The position numbers and the translations under genes were made by a program. Positions 44,620 through 57,031 of a stretch of 64,000 nucleotides of DNA are shown here, piece after piece. The notes below the pieces were generated by a model that was not told where the DNA came from, did not search any database, and saw nothing but the letters and a program-made list of their open reading frames with translations. The DNA is from Saccharibacter sp. EH611 (lineage in GTDB: Bacteria > Pseudomonadota > Alphaproteobacteria > Acetobacterales > Acetobacteraceae): positions 351,055 to 415,054 of the forward strand of contig NZ_WVHP01000021.1 of the NCBI RefSeq assembly GCF_009834765.1, read 5' to 3'. Position 1 is the first letter of the stretch. Every line of letters starts with the position of its first letter.

Positions 44620-45003
44620 CTACATTAAGCGCAGAGCAGCTTCTATATGCCGGATATGCTGAGCGTGATCAGTAAGGATCACATCAAAGCGTGTATTAGG
44701 CTTTTGCCAGTAAGGATGGCACTCCAGCACATAAGAGAAAGCGGCTAAAAGGCGTTGGGATTGGCGCGCGGTGAGTGCATACGCACAGTCTGCCGAGCGC
44801 TGACGATATTTGACTTCTACAGCGATAAGCCAGTCGTCATTGCTAACAATCAGGTCAATCTCGCCATACGGTGTTTTTAATCGCTGTGCGAGTGGATTAA
44901 AGCCCTGTTCAGTCAAGAAAGAAAGAGCCATTTTTTCAGCATGAAGGCCATCGCGATAAGCGTGGCTGCCCCGCCTCCGACGAGACGGGGATGGACACGT
45001 CAT
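44620..45003 (-). CDS. YraN family protein (UPF0102)
   Basis: 127-residue member of a widespread uncharacterised family with a restriction-endonuclease-like fold. The core YGEIDLIVSNDDWLIAVEVKYR gives the D...E-x-K arrangement of that fold; the C-terminus has RFDVILTDH. It starts 9 bp after hemB on the same strand, so the two are likely cotranscribed. Confidence 0.85.
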   Translation of the reverse strand: MTCPSPSRRRRGSHAYRDGLHAEKMALSFLTEQGFNPLAQRLKTPYGEIDLIVSNDDWLIAVEVKYRQRSADCAYALTARQSQRLLAAFSYVLECHPYWQKPNTRFDVILTDHAQHIRHIEAALRLM

Positions 45004-45012
45004 TTCTTGCTC

Positions 45013-47497
<2,485 letters not shown>

Positions 47498-47651
47498 AAA
47501 AGGCTCCGCTAGCTGGAGGGAGTGTACAGTTCGACTATAAATGCGAAAACATCATGTCAGACATTACTTTTACGCATGGATAATGTTTTGTGAACTATTT
47601 TTTGTCCCTCCGAAGAAAGAAGGAGGGACAAAGCTAGCAGAGCAGAGAGTT

Positions 47652-49100
47652 TTAAGAGCGGTTTTGCGGGTTGAGGATGCTCCGACGTGCACCATAAAAC
47701 ACGTAGATCACCATACCGATGATGAGCCAGCAAATCAGTCGGATCCATGTCGTTCCGTCCATTGAAAGAATGACGGCACCACAGGAAAGAATACCGAGCA
47801 AAGGAACAGTCACCATACCCCCGGGGGCACGGAAACGCCGCGGGGCATGAGGAGCCCGAATGCGCAGCACCATGACCCCAGCACAGACAAGAATGAAGGC
47901 AAGGAGAGTGCCGATAGAGGTCATTTTCCCGAGAATATCAATCGGTAAGCAGGCAGACAGTGCACTCCCAATGATGGCGGTAATAATATGGGAAATCCAA
48001 GGCGTCTTAGAGCGTGGGTTAAGGCGTTTGAAACAGGCGGGAATAAGACCATCCTGAGCCATTGCAAGAGAGACGCGGCTTTGCCCCATAAGCAGCCCAT
48101 AAATGACCGACATATACCCCAAGGTGATGCCGAGTTTAATGAGGCTTGAAAACCAAGGGAGATGAATGCTGTCCATAACGGTAGCAACTGGATTGGCATC
48201 ATGGGCCATCTGACGATAATCCACGACGCCAACGATAACGCATGAGAAAATAGCGTAGATCACAGCACAAAGAGCCAAACTACCAAGGATTCCAATCGGA
48301 ATGTTACGTTGTGGGTTTTGGCTATCTTGAGCGGCGGTTGAGACAATATCAAAGCCGATATAGGCAAAGAAAATCATCCCTGCAGCGCGCATAACCCCGC
48401 TTGGGCCGAAATGACCAAAAGTGCCATCATTGGGAGGAATAAAAGGATGAAAATGGCTCATTTGAATATGGGGTAGGCACACGATGGTAACCCCGGCGAT
48501 AATCAGAAGCTTGAGCACCACGACAATGGCATTAACCTTGCTGGACTCACTCGTTCCACGCATCAGAAGAAAAGTGACGGCGAACGTGATAAAAATACTC
48601 GGGGCATTGAGCCAGGCAGTGGTTATGTGCCCATCGGGAAGGGTAACAGGTGTCCCTGTTGCGTAGAGAATGCGTGGATCAAGGCTTATCCCACAGCCTT
48701 GTAAAAGAGAAGCAAAATAGCCCGACCAGCTTGAGGCCACCGTTGATGCGTTAACGGTATATTCTAAGATGAGATCCCATCCGATGATCCAAGCGATGCC
48801 TTCGCCCATTGCGGTATAAGCGTAGGTATAGGCGGAACCAGCTGCGGGAATCATACCCGCGAGTTCAGCATAGCAGAGCCCCGCGAAGGTGCAGGCAAGG
48901 GCTGCAATGAGAAAAGATAGTGTCACAGCCGGGCCGGCATATTGCCCAGCTGCAACACCGGTTACGGAGAAGAGGCCTGCCCCGATTGTGACACCAACCC
49001 CAAGGGCAATGAGTTGCCAAGGGCCCAGAACACGCCGCAAACCAGTTTGGTCTTTTTCTTCGGCTGCGATTGGCTTTGTGCGCCAGAAGGGCGTTGTCAT
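47652..49100 (-). CDS. APC-family amino acid permease, copy 2
   Basis: 482 residues from ATG 49100, which has GGTGGAG eight bases upstream; the frame continues 36 codons further but those residues are not permease-like. Same marks as its neighbours (GVGVTIGAGLFSVTGVAAG, FAYIGFDIVSTAAQD). It is followed by a 154-bp spacer holding an 11-bp inverted repeat (TTTGTCCCTCC/GGAGGGACAAA, 47601-47632), which lacks a U tract in the direction of the gene and so is not a standard terminator. Confidence 0.9.
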   Translation of the reverse strand: MTTPFWRTKPIAAEEKDQTGLRRVLGPWQLIALGVGVTIGAGLFSVTGVAAGQYAGPAVTLSFLIAALACTFAGLCYAELAGMIPAAGSAYTYAYTAMGEGIAWIIGWDLILEYTVNASTVASSWSGYFASLLQGCGISLDPRILYATGTPVTLPDGHITTAWLNAPSIFITFAVTFLLMRGTSESSKVNAIVVVLKLLIIAGVTIVCLPHIQMSHFHPFIPPNDGTFGHFGPSGVMRAAGMIFFAYIGFDIVSTAAQDSQNPQRNIPIGILGSLALCAVIYAIFSCVIVGVVDYRQMAHDANPVATVMDSIHLPWFSSLIKLGITLGYMSVIYGLLMGQSRVSLAMAQDGLIPACFKRLNPRSKTPWISHIITAIIGSALSACLPIDILGKMTSIGTLLAFILVCAGVMVLRIRAPHAPRRFRAPGGMVTVPLLGILSCGAVILSMDGTTWIRLICWLIIGMVIYVFYGARRSILNPQNRS

Positions 49101-49143
49101 GAGACGGTCTCCACCATGGAAGGATTGACGAGGATGCGGGTAA

Positions 49144-50592
49144 TCAGGAGTGATCGTGCGCTCTGAGGTGACTATGATGCACGCTGTAGGTGACGTAAAT
49201 GACAGCACCGATAGCGAGCCAGATGAAAAGACGTAGCCAAGTGAGCCCTCCCATGGAGAGCATTACTCCACCACATGAGAGCACCCCAAGCGCTGGGATA
49301 ACGTAGGGCCCACCAGGAACACGGAAATAACGTGATGCTTCTGGAGCTTTATGTCGCAGGGCTGTCACGCCAGCACATACAATGACGAATGCCGTGAGTG
49401 TGCCGATAGACGCCATATTTGCGAGAATACCGATCGGCAGACAGCCAGCCATGAGAGCACCGACTAAGAAGGTCAGAATATGGGTCATGTTTGGTGTTTT
49501 ACTGCGTTTGGAAAGACGACCAAAGCAAGATGGTAAAAGCCCATCGTTGGACATAGCCATAACGATGCGACTTTGCCCCATGAGGAGGCCGTAAACGACA
49601 GCGATGTAGCCAAAGGTAATACCGGCTTTAACGAGCGCTCCAAGCCACGGAATATGCACAGCATCCATTGCTGTTGCGACCGGACTGGGGTCATTAGCCA
49701 TCGTGCGATAGTCCACCACACCGATTAGAACAGCAGAAAAGACCACATAAATAACAGCGCAGATAGCTTGGCTGCTGAGGATGCAGATGGGCATAGTGCG
49801 TTGTGGGTTTGTGGTATCTTGCGCAGCCGTCGAGACGATATCGAAACCGATATACGCCATAAAGGCCATACCAGCAGCGCGCATCACACCACTAAAACCA
49901 AAGCTTCCAAAAGTGCCAGTATTCGCGGGAATAAAGGGGTGGAAATGCGATGATGAGACAAACGGCACACAGGCCACAATCATAGCAATAATAACAAAGG
50001 TCTTAATGACAACGACGACTGTATTAAGGCGTGATGATTCTGTCATGCCGCGCATCAGCATCAGAGTGACAAAGGCAAGAATGAGTACGCTAGGCGCGTT
50101 AAACCAAGCGTGAGCATGGCGGCCATCTGACAGCGTAACGGGTGTCATTGGTGGTGCGAGAAGCCGGGGGTCAAGCATGATCCCCCAGCTTTTCAGCAAG
50201 GAGGCACCATAGCCAGACCAGCTTGATGCCACTGCAGCAACACCGACGGTATATTCTAAGATGAGATCCCATCCGATGACCCAAGCAATGCCTTCGCCAA
50301 GGCCGGTATAAGCATAGGAATAAGCTGACCCTCCTGAGGGAAGCATCCCTGCAAGCTCTGCGTAACATAGGCCAGCAAAACTCGCGGCGATGGCTGCAAT
50401 AAGGAAGGAGAGCGTGACGGCAGGGCCAGCATATTGGCCTGCAGCAACACCTGTGAGAGAAAACAGGCCAGCACCAATCGTCACGCCGACCCCCATGGCA
50501 ATCAGGCGCCAGGGGCCGAAGACACGCTTAAGGCCGGACGATTGTCCGACCTCAGAGCTAACAGATTTAGTGCGCCAGAATGGCGAGGTCAT
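49144..50592 (-). CDS. APC-family amino acid permease, copy 3
   Basis: 482 residues, about twelve membrane segments, starting MTSPFWRTKSVSSE. Same permease motifs with copy-specific changes (FMAYIGFDIVSTAAQD, GLGEGIAWVIGWD). It is 43 bp upstream of copy 2 and 44 bp downstream of copy 4, so these three could share a transcript. By eye it is closest to copy 4 in its N-terminal half (GLKRVFGPWRLIAMGVGVT is shared). Confidence 0.9.
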   Translation of the reverse strand: MTSPFWRTKSVSSEVGQSSGLKRVFGPWRLIAMGVGVTIGAGLFSLTGVAAGQYAGPAVTLSFLIAAIAASFAGLCYAELAGMLPSGGSAYSYAYTGLGEGIAWVIGWDLILEYTVGVAAVASSWSGYGASLLKSWGIMLDPRLLAPPMTPVTLSDGRHAHAWFNAPSVLILAFVTLMLMRGMTESSRLNTVVVVIKTFVIIAMIVACVPFVSSSHFHPFIPANTGTFGSFGFSGVMRAAGMAFMAYIGFDIVSTAAQDTTNPQRTMPICILSSQAICAVIYVVFSAVLIGVVDYRTMANDPSPVATAMDAVHIPWLGALVKAGITFGYIAVVYGLLMGQSRIVMAMSNDGLLPSCFGRLSKRSKTPNMTHILTFLVGALMAGCLPIGILANMASIGTLTAFVIVCAGVTALRHKAPEASRYFRVPGGPYVIPALGVLSCGGVMLSMGGLTWLRLFIWLAIGAVIYVTYSVHHSHLRAHDHS

Positions 50593-50636
50593 GAATAACG
50601 TATCCGCATCGAGTGAAACCGCATGGAGCCCTTCTG

Positions 50637-52094
50637 TTACGAAGGGTCATGAGGAGGGGTCTTATGAAGATGGCTGTGACGCATACCATAAATTACATAA
50701 ATAAACACGCCGAGGATCAACCAGACGACAAGACGCTCCCATGTGGCAGCATCAATGGATCCCATGACGATCCCACAAGAGATAATGCCGAGGGCTGGAA
50801 TAAGGAATGGCCCACCGGGGACACGGAAACGACGTGGGGTATGAGGAGAGCGCAGACGCAGGGCGGTGACACCTGCACAGACGATGATAAAGGCAAGCAA
50901 CGTGCCGATAGCGGTCATAGCTCCTAGCGCACCGATCGGCATCGTGGCAGCGAGCACACTGCTGGCAATGGCGGTCAGGATATGCGCCGTCCAAGGCGTT
51001 TGGGTGCGTTTATTGAGGCGACTAAACGCAGAAGGGATCAAGCCATCATAGGACATATTATGCATGATACGACTTTGCCCGATGAGCAGCCCGAAAAGAC
51101 CGGAAATATACCCCAATGTCACGCCAATTTTTACCAGCACGGCGAGCCAAGGCATGTGTACTTGGTCAATGGCGGTTGCGACAGGGCTCCCGTCATTGGC
51201 GAGGCGGGGATAATCGACAATGCCGATCAACATCGTTGAAAAGACGATGTAGATGAATGCGCAAGCCGCCAAGCTGCCAAGAATGCCAATGGGCATATTG
51301 CGTTGTGGGTCTTTTGTATCTTGTGCTGCGGTCGAGACGATATCGATCCCGATATACGCAAAGAATGCCATGCCAGCAGCGCGCATCACGCCACTGAAGC
51401 CAAAATGGCCATACTCTCCTGTATTGGGGGGAATGAAGGGGTGGTAATTTGCGAGATGAATAAAGGGAATACAGGCGACAATCATGCCGGTGATGACGAG
51501 CACCTTAAAAATCACTACAAGCGTGTTAAAGCGCACGGATTCACTCGTGCCGCGCATCAGGAGCGCTGTGATGGCACAAATAATGAAAATGCTGGGCGCA
51601 TTGAACCACGCATGCGCTGTGCTGCCATCGGGCATCGTCACGGGTGTGCCGGGGATGGCGAGAAGGCGAGGGTCAATAGCAAGTCCCCAGCCTTTGAGAA
51701 GTGACGCAAGATAGCCCGACCAGCTCGAGGCCACGGCTGCTGCGCCAACGGTATATTCTAAGATGAGATCCCAGCCGATGATCCACGCAGCACCTTCGCC
51801 TAGGCCGGTATAAGCGTAGGCATAGGCAGAACCGCCGGCGGGGATCATCCCGGCAAGTTCAGCATAGCAAAGGCCAGCGAAGCTTGCAGCGATAGCGGCA
51901 ATCAGAAAAGAAAGTGTGACCGCAGGGCCTGCATTTTGTCCTGCGACAACACCGGTGAGGGAGAAAAGCCCTGCCCCAACGGTGACTCCAACGCCCATGG
52001 CGATGAGGCGCCATGGTCCAAAAACGCGCTTTAAGCCAGACTGTTGACCAGTGAGATGGTCAATTGATTTTGTGCGCCAAATAGGCATGCTCAT
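50637..52094 (-). CDS. APC-family amino acid permease, copy 4
   Basis: 485 residues, first of the array in transcription order. Starts MSMPIWRTKSIDHL; the second Met, two codons on, is an alternative start. Typical APC motifs (FFAYIGIDIVSTAAQD, GLGEGAAWIIGWD). It is divergent from glyA with 116 bp between start codons, so that spacer probably holds both promoters. Confidence 0.9.
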   Translation of the reverse strand: MSMPIWRTKSIDHLTGQQSGLKRVFGPWRLIAMGVGVTVGAGLFSLTGVVAGQNAGPAVTLSFLIAAIAASFAGLCYAELAGMIPAGGSAYAYAYTGLGEGAAWIIGWDLILEYTVGAAAVASSWSGYLASLLKGWGLAIDPRLLAIPGTPVTMPDGSTAHAWFNAPSIFIICAITALLMRGTSESVRFNTLVVIFKVLVITGMIVACIPFIHLANYHPFIPPNTGEYGHFGFSGVMRAAGMAFFAYIGIDIVSTAAQDTKDPQRNMPIGILGSLAACAFIYIVFSTMLIGIVDYPRLANDGSPVATAIDQVHMPWLAVLVKIGVTLGYISGLFGLLIGQSRIMHNMSYDGLIPSAFSRLNKRTQTPWTAHILTAIASSVLAATMPIGALGAMTAIGTLLAFIIVCAGVTALRLRSPHTPRRFRVPGGPFLIPALGIISCGIVMGSIDAATWERLVVWLILGVFIYVIYGMRHSHLHKTPPHDPS

Positions 52095-52210
52095 GGGTGG
52101 CCTTTGCTCCCGTTTTCAAAACATTATGACATCATTGGGGCGTAACGATAGACGGGCTTTGCTCGTGCGCCTATAGATGAAGAAAATAATTTCTGGAGAG
52201 ATGGACCATC

Positions 52211-53506
52211 ATGTCTGAAAATGCCAGCAAAGAAGCGCTTAAATCCTTCTTTCATGATTCCCTGAAAGAGCGGGACTCAGAAGTCGCGACCCTGCTTAAT
52301 GGTGAGCTGAAACGCCAGCAGGATGGGATTGAGCTAATCGCCTCAGAAAATATGACCTCTTTTGCGGTCATGGAAGCGCAAGGCTCCGTTTTGACCAATA
52401 AATATGCGGAAGGACGTCCAGGCCGCCGTTATTATGGTGGGTGCGTTGAGGTTGATAAGGTTGAAAACCTCGCGATTGAACGTGTGAAAAAGCTGTTCGG
52501 TGCAGAGTATGCTAATGTGCAGCCGCATTCTGGGGCCAATGCGAATCAGGCAGCCTTTATGGCGCTTGGTAAGCCAGGTGATACCATTTTGGGGATGAGC
52601 TTGGCGGCGGGTGGCCATCTAACGCATGGCGCGGCACCGAACTATTCCGGTAAATGGTTCAATGCTGTGCAGTATGGCGTCCGGGGTGAAGACGGCGTGC
52701 TGGATTATGAGGAGATGGAAAAGCTCGCTCGCGAACATAAGCCACGCATCATCGTCGCTGGGGGATCTGCCTACCCACGTAAGATCGACTTCGCTCGTTT
52801 CCGTCGTATTGCCGATGAGGTCGGTGCGTCTTTGATGGTAGATATGGCTCATTATGCTGGGCTAGTTGCCGCTGGGCTGTATCCGAATCCAGTGCCATAT
52901 GCGGACATTACAACATCCACGACGCACAAAACGCTCCAAGGGCCACGTGGTGGGATCATTCTGACCAATGATCCAGAGCTGTTCAAGAAGATCAATTCAG
53001 CGGTATTCCCCGGGCTACAGGGCGGCCCTCTGATGCATGTTATCGCAGGGAAGGCTGTTGCTTTTGGTGATGCGCTGAAAGATGAGTTCAAGACCTATCA
53101 GCAACGTGTATTGAACAATGCGCGTGCTTTGGCAGATGAGCTTTCCAAACGTGGCTTTGACATCATCACAGAAGGCACAGACAGCCACATCGTGTTGGTG
53201 GATCTGCGTCCTAAGAAGGTGACGGGGAAGTTTGCTGAAGCGCTGATGGAACGTGCAGGCATCACAGCCAACAAGAATGCGGTGCCGTTTGACCCAGAGA
53301 AACCCTTTGTGACGTCAGGTGTGCGTTTGGGCAGCCCTGCAGCAACGGCGCGTGGCTTTGGTGAAGCAGAGTTCCGCGAGATTGCACGCATGATTGACGA
53401 AGTTCTGACCGCTGGTGAAGACGACACAGCCACCATTGAGCGCGTTCGGAACGACGTGCTGGCGCTGTGCCATCGCTTCCCCATCTATGACCGTGCTTCT
53501 GCTTAA
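52211..53506 (+). CDS. glyA: Serine hydroxymethyltransferase
   Basis: PLP enzyme interconverting serine and glycine while charging tetrahydrofolate with a one-carbon unit. 431 residues; the PLP lysine is Lys240 in [15 protein letters not shown]. Other marks are [34 protein letters not shown] and [19 protein letters not shown] lies upstream of the start and a 15-bp hairpin follows the gene. Confidence 0.97.
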   Translation: MSENASKEALKSFFHDSLKERDSEVATLLNGELKRQQDGIELIASENMTSFAVMEAQGSVLTNKYAEGRPGRRYYGGCVEVDKVENLAIERVKKLFGAEYANVQPHSGANANQAAFMALGKPGDTILGMSLAAGGHLTHGAAPNYSGKWFNAVQYGVRGEDGVLDYEEMEKLAREHKPRIIVAGGSAYPRKIDFARFRRIADEVGASLMVDMAHYAGLVAAGLYPNPVPYADITTSTTHKTLQGPRGGIILTNDPELFKKINSAVFPGLQGGPLMHVIAGKAVAFGDALKDEFKTYQQRVLNNARALADELSKRGFDIITEGTDSHIVLVDLRPKKVTGKFAEALMERAGITANKNAVPFDPEKPFVTSGVRLGSPAATARGFGEAEFREIARMIDEVLTAGEDDTATIERVRNDVLALCHRFPIYDRASA

Positions 53507-53523
53507 TTAAGCGATTGCGTATC

Positions 53524-53570
53524 ACGCTTATGGACGACAATAATGCCTCGTCCATAAGCGTGTGCGTTTT
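53524..53570 (+). terminator. Long hairpin terminator after glyA
   Basis: Perfect 15-bp inverted repeat CACGCTTATGGACGA/TCGTCCATAAGCGTG around a 9-nt loop, with TTTT shortly after. It marks the left border of the AT-rich island. Confidence 0.88.
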
Positions 53571-53595
53571 CCTATAAAGAGAAATATATAGTTAT

Positions 53596-53931
53596 TTATG
53601 GCGTATGATTGGATAATAGGTGACGTTGTAATGAGATAATGAAAGGGCAGAAGAAGGTAAAAACTATAATAAAGAGACAGAAAAACATGTTGAAATACGA
53701 TGTGAACGTAGATTTAAGGAAACTTTTATAATTTCGCATTCCATATTTTCTTTTAATTTTCTTCGGACGTAACTGAAATAGAAAATCCGAACAGTTTTCG
53801 GAAATAACTTTTTCATAAAGAGCAATGTAGTTGGTGGATTGCCAGTGATAGAAAAGGCTCATCCACACGAAAAGCCCCATTGGGATAAGATTTATGCTTC
53901 TTTCAATGAAAGGGTTGAAAGGAAGATTCAT
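53596..53931 (-). CDS. Small two-segment membrane protein, unknown
   Basis: 111 codons, AT-rich. Two likely membrane segments: INLIPMGLFVWMSLFYHW near 14-31 and YFNMFFCLFIIVFTFFCPFIIS near 79-100, with a charged loop between (QLRPKKIKRKYGMRN). No family recognised. It lies in the same AT-rich island as the TIR gene and is divergent from it (starts 125 bp apart). It could be chance, but the length and membrane pattern in AT-rich DNA favour a real gene. Confidence 0.5.
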   Translation of the reverse strand: MNLPFNPFIERSINLIPMGLFVWMSLFYHWQSTNYIALYEKVISENCSDFLFQLRPKKIKRKYGMRNYKSFLKSTFTSYFNMFFCLFIIVFTFFCPFIISLQRHLLSNHTP

Positions 53932-54055
53932 TTCTATCGTGGCGAGGCCTATTAATGAAACGACAGTCCAGTTTCCTACGGTTGTATTGTGGTTTGATAA
54001 ACGTGTGATGACGCCCTGTATGAGGTTCAGGTAGGCTATTTTATTACTATCAGAA

Positions 54056-54727
54056 GTGGTTGTATTTGCACCACGATCAGAGACTGTCTTGCATTTTAAT
54101 GAGAAATGGTTCCCTATTCCTAATCAAGACAAGGAACAATACGATATATTTTTATCTCACTCTCATAAAGATGATGACGAGATATATTTTATTGTAGGAT
54201 TGTTCAAGTATTGTCTTGGGTTGAGATGTTTCGTAGATTCGTGGGAATAGGGATACATTAAAGATCTTCAAAGGGACATAGACAGAAAGTATTGCCTAAA
54301 AAACAATGGATGTTATTCCTATGAATTAAGAAATTCAACAACATCTATATTAAATATATCTCTTATATCATCTATACACAAAGCAATGGATCATATTGAG
54401 TGTGCTATTTTCATAGAGACAGGAAATAGTGTTTTAAAAAATATCGGCAGAAGTCGTGAAACTCTATCTCCATGGATATATGCAGAAAATATAGCGATGA
54501 ATATGTTGCGGCCTCATCTTGATAGGTCGTCAACAATTTCTCAAGAAAGTCATAAAATTGGAGACGGTGTAGCGATGGATAGTTTGCCGGAGATAAGATT
54601 TTCATTAGAAAATATACCCGAACTTTCTATCGATATTTTAGATCAGGTGTTTCTTGATAAGAAGCAAGGAAAAGAGGTTTTAGATTTCTTTTATGTATAT
54701 AATCCGAGCGGGAGTTCTTACAATTAG
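54056..54727 (+). pseudogene. TIR-domain protein gene interrupted by one in-frame TAG
   Basis: Two open segments in the same frame are separated only by TAG at 54248-54250 (codon 65); the frame is then open to 54727, giving 223 codons in all. The first part reads YDIFLSHSHKDDDE and LRCFVDSWE, the first strand and box of a TIR domain. The second part has HIECAIFIETGNS and LSPWIYAENIAM, matching the SPW-x3-E motif of NAD-cleaving TIR domains, with Glu144 as the candidate catalytic residue. The first usable start is GTG 54056 with no clear ribosome binding site. It is a recent point-mutation pseudogene or, less likely, a read-through gene. TIR proteins of this kind often serve phage defence. Confidence 0.72.
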
Positions 54728-54761
54728 AATGGAGTATTTTATGTATTTCTATGTCAAAAAT

Positions 54762-54805
54762 TTTCTCAAAACGGGCGATTCTTATACATCGCCCGTTTTG
54801 AGAAA
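54762..54805. terminator. Bidirectional hairpin terminator
   Basis: A 17-bp perfect stem, TTCTCAAAACGGGCGAT and its complement, with an 8-nt loop, between the convergent TIR gene and DEAD-box helicase gene. A/T runs on both arms allow termination both ways. It marks the right border of the AT-rich island. Confidence 0.88.
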
Positions 54806-54816
54806 TTCATCATTAC

Positions 54817-56004
54817 TTATTGGTCTAATGTTTCCACTGTAACAATACGAATGCGATGGCTAATATGTCGTTCAATATCGCGCAGGATGGTGCGTTCGTT
54901 GAGCGGAATGAAAGAGAGTGCGCGTCCTTTGCGTCCGGCACGGGCGGTTCGGCCAATACGGTGTACGTAGGTATCTGGTTTTGGCGGAAGGTCCACATTG
55001 ACGACCATCTGGATATCGTCAATGTCTAGCCCACGCGCTGCAATATCGGTCGTGACAAGTACGTTGCCGGTATTGTTTTGAAAACGGGCAAGGGCTTTTT
55101 TACGCTCTCCCGGTGTCTGCCCACCATGAAGCGAGTGTGCGTTTGCTCCGCAGCGGCGCATAAAGCGCGCGATGGCGTCTGCACGTTGTTTTGTTTTGAC
55201 AAATAGGATGCAGCGCCCTTCTGGCAAATGATGGGCGGCGATCTGCTTTAAGAGTGTTTCTTTTTCGTCTTCTTCAACAAAAATAGCCCGTTGTGTCAGG
55301 CGGCGTGGTGTCAGATTATCTTCTGCAATCTCAACACGCACTGGATTGCGCGTGACTTTCTTGGCAAGAGCCATGACGGGCTCTGGTAAGGTTGCCGAGC
55401 AGAAAACCGTCTGGGGACGGTCTGCTAGATAGGGCACGAGAGCGGTCATGCTCGCTGAAAACTCTTCATCTAAGAGACGATCAGCTTCATCTAAGACGAG
55501 ATATATAATGTCACTGAGGATCAGGTCGCCCCGTTCCACAGTTTCCAGAAGACGCCCGTGGGTGGCGACGATAATATCAGCCCCATCGGCAAGGGCACGC
55601 TCTTGTTGATCGCGCGAGACACCACCACAAACGACGCGTGTTCGAATCGGAAGTTGTCGTCCTAGTTGCCGACAGACACCTGCGGTTTGCATGGCGAGAT
55701 CGCGGGTTGGTTCCAGAATTAAAACGCGTGGGATTGAGGGCGTTTCGTGCCCTTCACGTTCTTTAAGGGCGGCAAGTTTTTGCAAAGCAGGTAAAACGAA
55801 AGCGGCTGTTTTCCCTGTGCCAGTTTGGCTAGGGAGAAGCACATCGCGTCCTTCTAATAGCGCAGGAATGCCCATTTTCTGAATCTCTGTTGGACGTGCA
55901 AGACCGCTACGCTGGGCGGCTTGGCAGAGAGCAGGGAGCAGACCAAGAGCATCGAACGTATTGGGTAAGGATGTCGTGGAAGTAGGGGGTGCTGAGGACG
56001 TCAT
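54817..56004 (-). CDS. DEAD-box ATP-dependent RNA helicase
   Basis: 395-residue RNA helicase of the RhlE-like group. Motifs in order: Q motif region RPTEIQKMGIPALLEG, Walker A SQTGTGKTAA, PTRDLA, DEAD box VLDEADRLLD, SATLPE, TTDIAARGLDI, and HRIGRTARAGRKG. There is no long basic C-terminal tail. Likely roles are ribosome assembly or mRNA turnover; the exact member cannot be fixed. Confidence 0.93.
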   Translation of the reverse strand: MTSSAPPTSTTSLPNTFDALGLLPALCQAAQRSGLARPTEIQKMGIPALLEGRDVLLPSQTGTGKTAAFVLPALQKLAALKEREGHETPSIPRVLILEPTRDLAMQTAGVCRQLGRQLPIRTRVVCGGVSRDQQERALADGADIIVATHGRLLETVERGDLILSDIIYLVLDEADRLLDEEFSASMTALVPYLADRPQTVFCSATLPEPVMALAKKVTRNPVRVEIAEDNLTPRRLTQRAIFVEEDEKETLLKQIAAHHLPEGRCILFVKTKQRADAIARFMRRCGANAHSLHGGQTPGERKKALARFQNNTGNVLVTTDIAARGLDIDDIQMVVNVDLPPKPDTYVHRIGRTARAGRKGRALSFIPLNERTILRDIERHISHRIRIVTVETLDQ

Positions 56005-56074
56005 AGGGACTGTTCTTGTCAGAAAGAGGTAAATCCGAGAGATTGAAAGCTGATACCCCTGACGGAGTCAGCTC

Positions 56075-57013
56075 ATGCATGCAACACTTATCGCCGAAGA
56101 TTTTGCCGGAATGTGGTCTCAGGGTCGAGGCCTTGCCGAGCGTGTTGGCTTTAGTTGGGAGAAGCAGCCGATTTTTATGCGCAAAGGTGACGTATGGCAA
56201 TGTCTTCCTGCGCGTTTATGGCCATCGCCTCTCAAACGAGTGGAACCACTTGTGCTTTCACCCAAGACGGATGTCATTATCAGCTTAGGGGGACGAGGGG
56301 GGATTATTGGCGCTGCTTTGGGCAAACAGCATGGTTTGCCTGTCATTCAAGTTCAAAACCCGCGCACGACCCTGAAGCCCTATGCGGTGGTGATCGCTCA
56401 CCATCATGACCAATTAGAAGGGAAGAATGTTTTCCTCACACGCACGGCCTTGCATGGGGTCACAGAAGATGTGTTGAAACAGGCGCAGCTGCAGTGGAAG
56501 GCGATCATTCGGACAGACGAGAAGCCTGTGCTGGGCGTGTTGTTAGGGGGATCAAATGGACGGTTTCGTTTTGGTGTATCGGAGGCCGCTCATATCGCTC
56601 AGCAGTTGGGTCATTTTATCCGTCAAAGAAACGTAAGTTGTGTTATTACTCCATCACGCCGAACATCACCAGAAGCACTAAGAGTGTTAAAAACAGAGCT
56701 GGAACCGCTTGGAGGGCGCTTTTTAGAGGGCACGGGGCAGAATAATCCCTATATGGGCCTATTGGCGTGCTCTGATATGCTAGCGGTGACGATGGATAGT
56801 GTCTCTATGATATCAGAGGCTGTGGCAACGTCGCTTCCTGTGGGTATTTTGCCATTATCGGGACGTTCAAAGCGGATTTCTTATTTTATTAAAATGCTGG
56901 AAAAACAAGGACGTGTACATTCTTTCTCGGCTGATCTCCCTTTAGAGACGGCAGAAAGACTTGACGATACTTCGCTAGCAGCGGAAGAAATACGACGTTA
57001 CATGAAGCTCTGA
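56075..57013 (+). CDS. ELM1-family protein (DUF1022), GT-B-like
   Basis: 312-residue protein of the mitochondrial-fission ELM1/GtrOC1 family, common in alphaproteobacteria. It has a nucleotide-sugar-like GT-B pattern: DVIISLGGRGGIIGAAL, VQNPRTTLKPYAVVIAHHHDQL, VLGVLLGGSNGRFRF, ITPSRRTSPEAL and a C-terminal ADTMDSVSMISEA-like motif (here VTMDSVSMISEAVATSLPV). Its bacterial function is not well known; a glycosyltransferase role in envelope sugars is suspected. GGAG lies 7 bases upstream of the start. The next gene is 18 bp downstream. Confidence 0.85.
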   Translation: MHATLIAEDFAGMWSQGRGLAERVGFSWEKQPIFMRKGDVWQCLPARLWPSPLKRVEPLVLSPKTDVIISLGGRGGIIGAALGKQHGLPVIQVQNPRTTLKPYAVVIAHHHDQLEGKNVFLTRTALHGVTEDVLKQAQLQWKAIIRTDEKPVLGVLLGGSNGRFRFGVSEAAHIAQQLGHFIRQRNVSCVITPSRRTSPEALRVLKTELEPLGGRFLEGTGQNNPYMGLLACSDMLAVTMDSVSMISEAVATSLPVGILPLSGRSKRISYFIKMLEKQGRVHSFSADLPLETAERLDDTSLAAEEIRRYMKL

Positions 57014-57031
57014 GAAAGAGAAGGCAGGTCT

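Noticed and set aside
47601..47632. Inverted repeat between permease copies 1 and 2 as a terminator
   Set aside because: In the direction of the genes the stem is followed by A, not T; it is noted only as an inverted repeat.
53906..54034. Possible extension of the TIR gene upstream in the same frame
   Set aside because: A stop (TAG at 54032) lies between, and the upstream residues do not look like part of a TIR protein.
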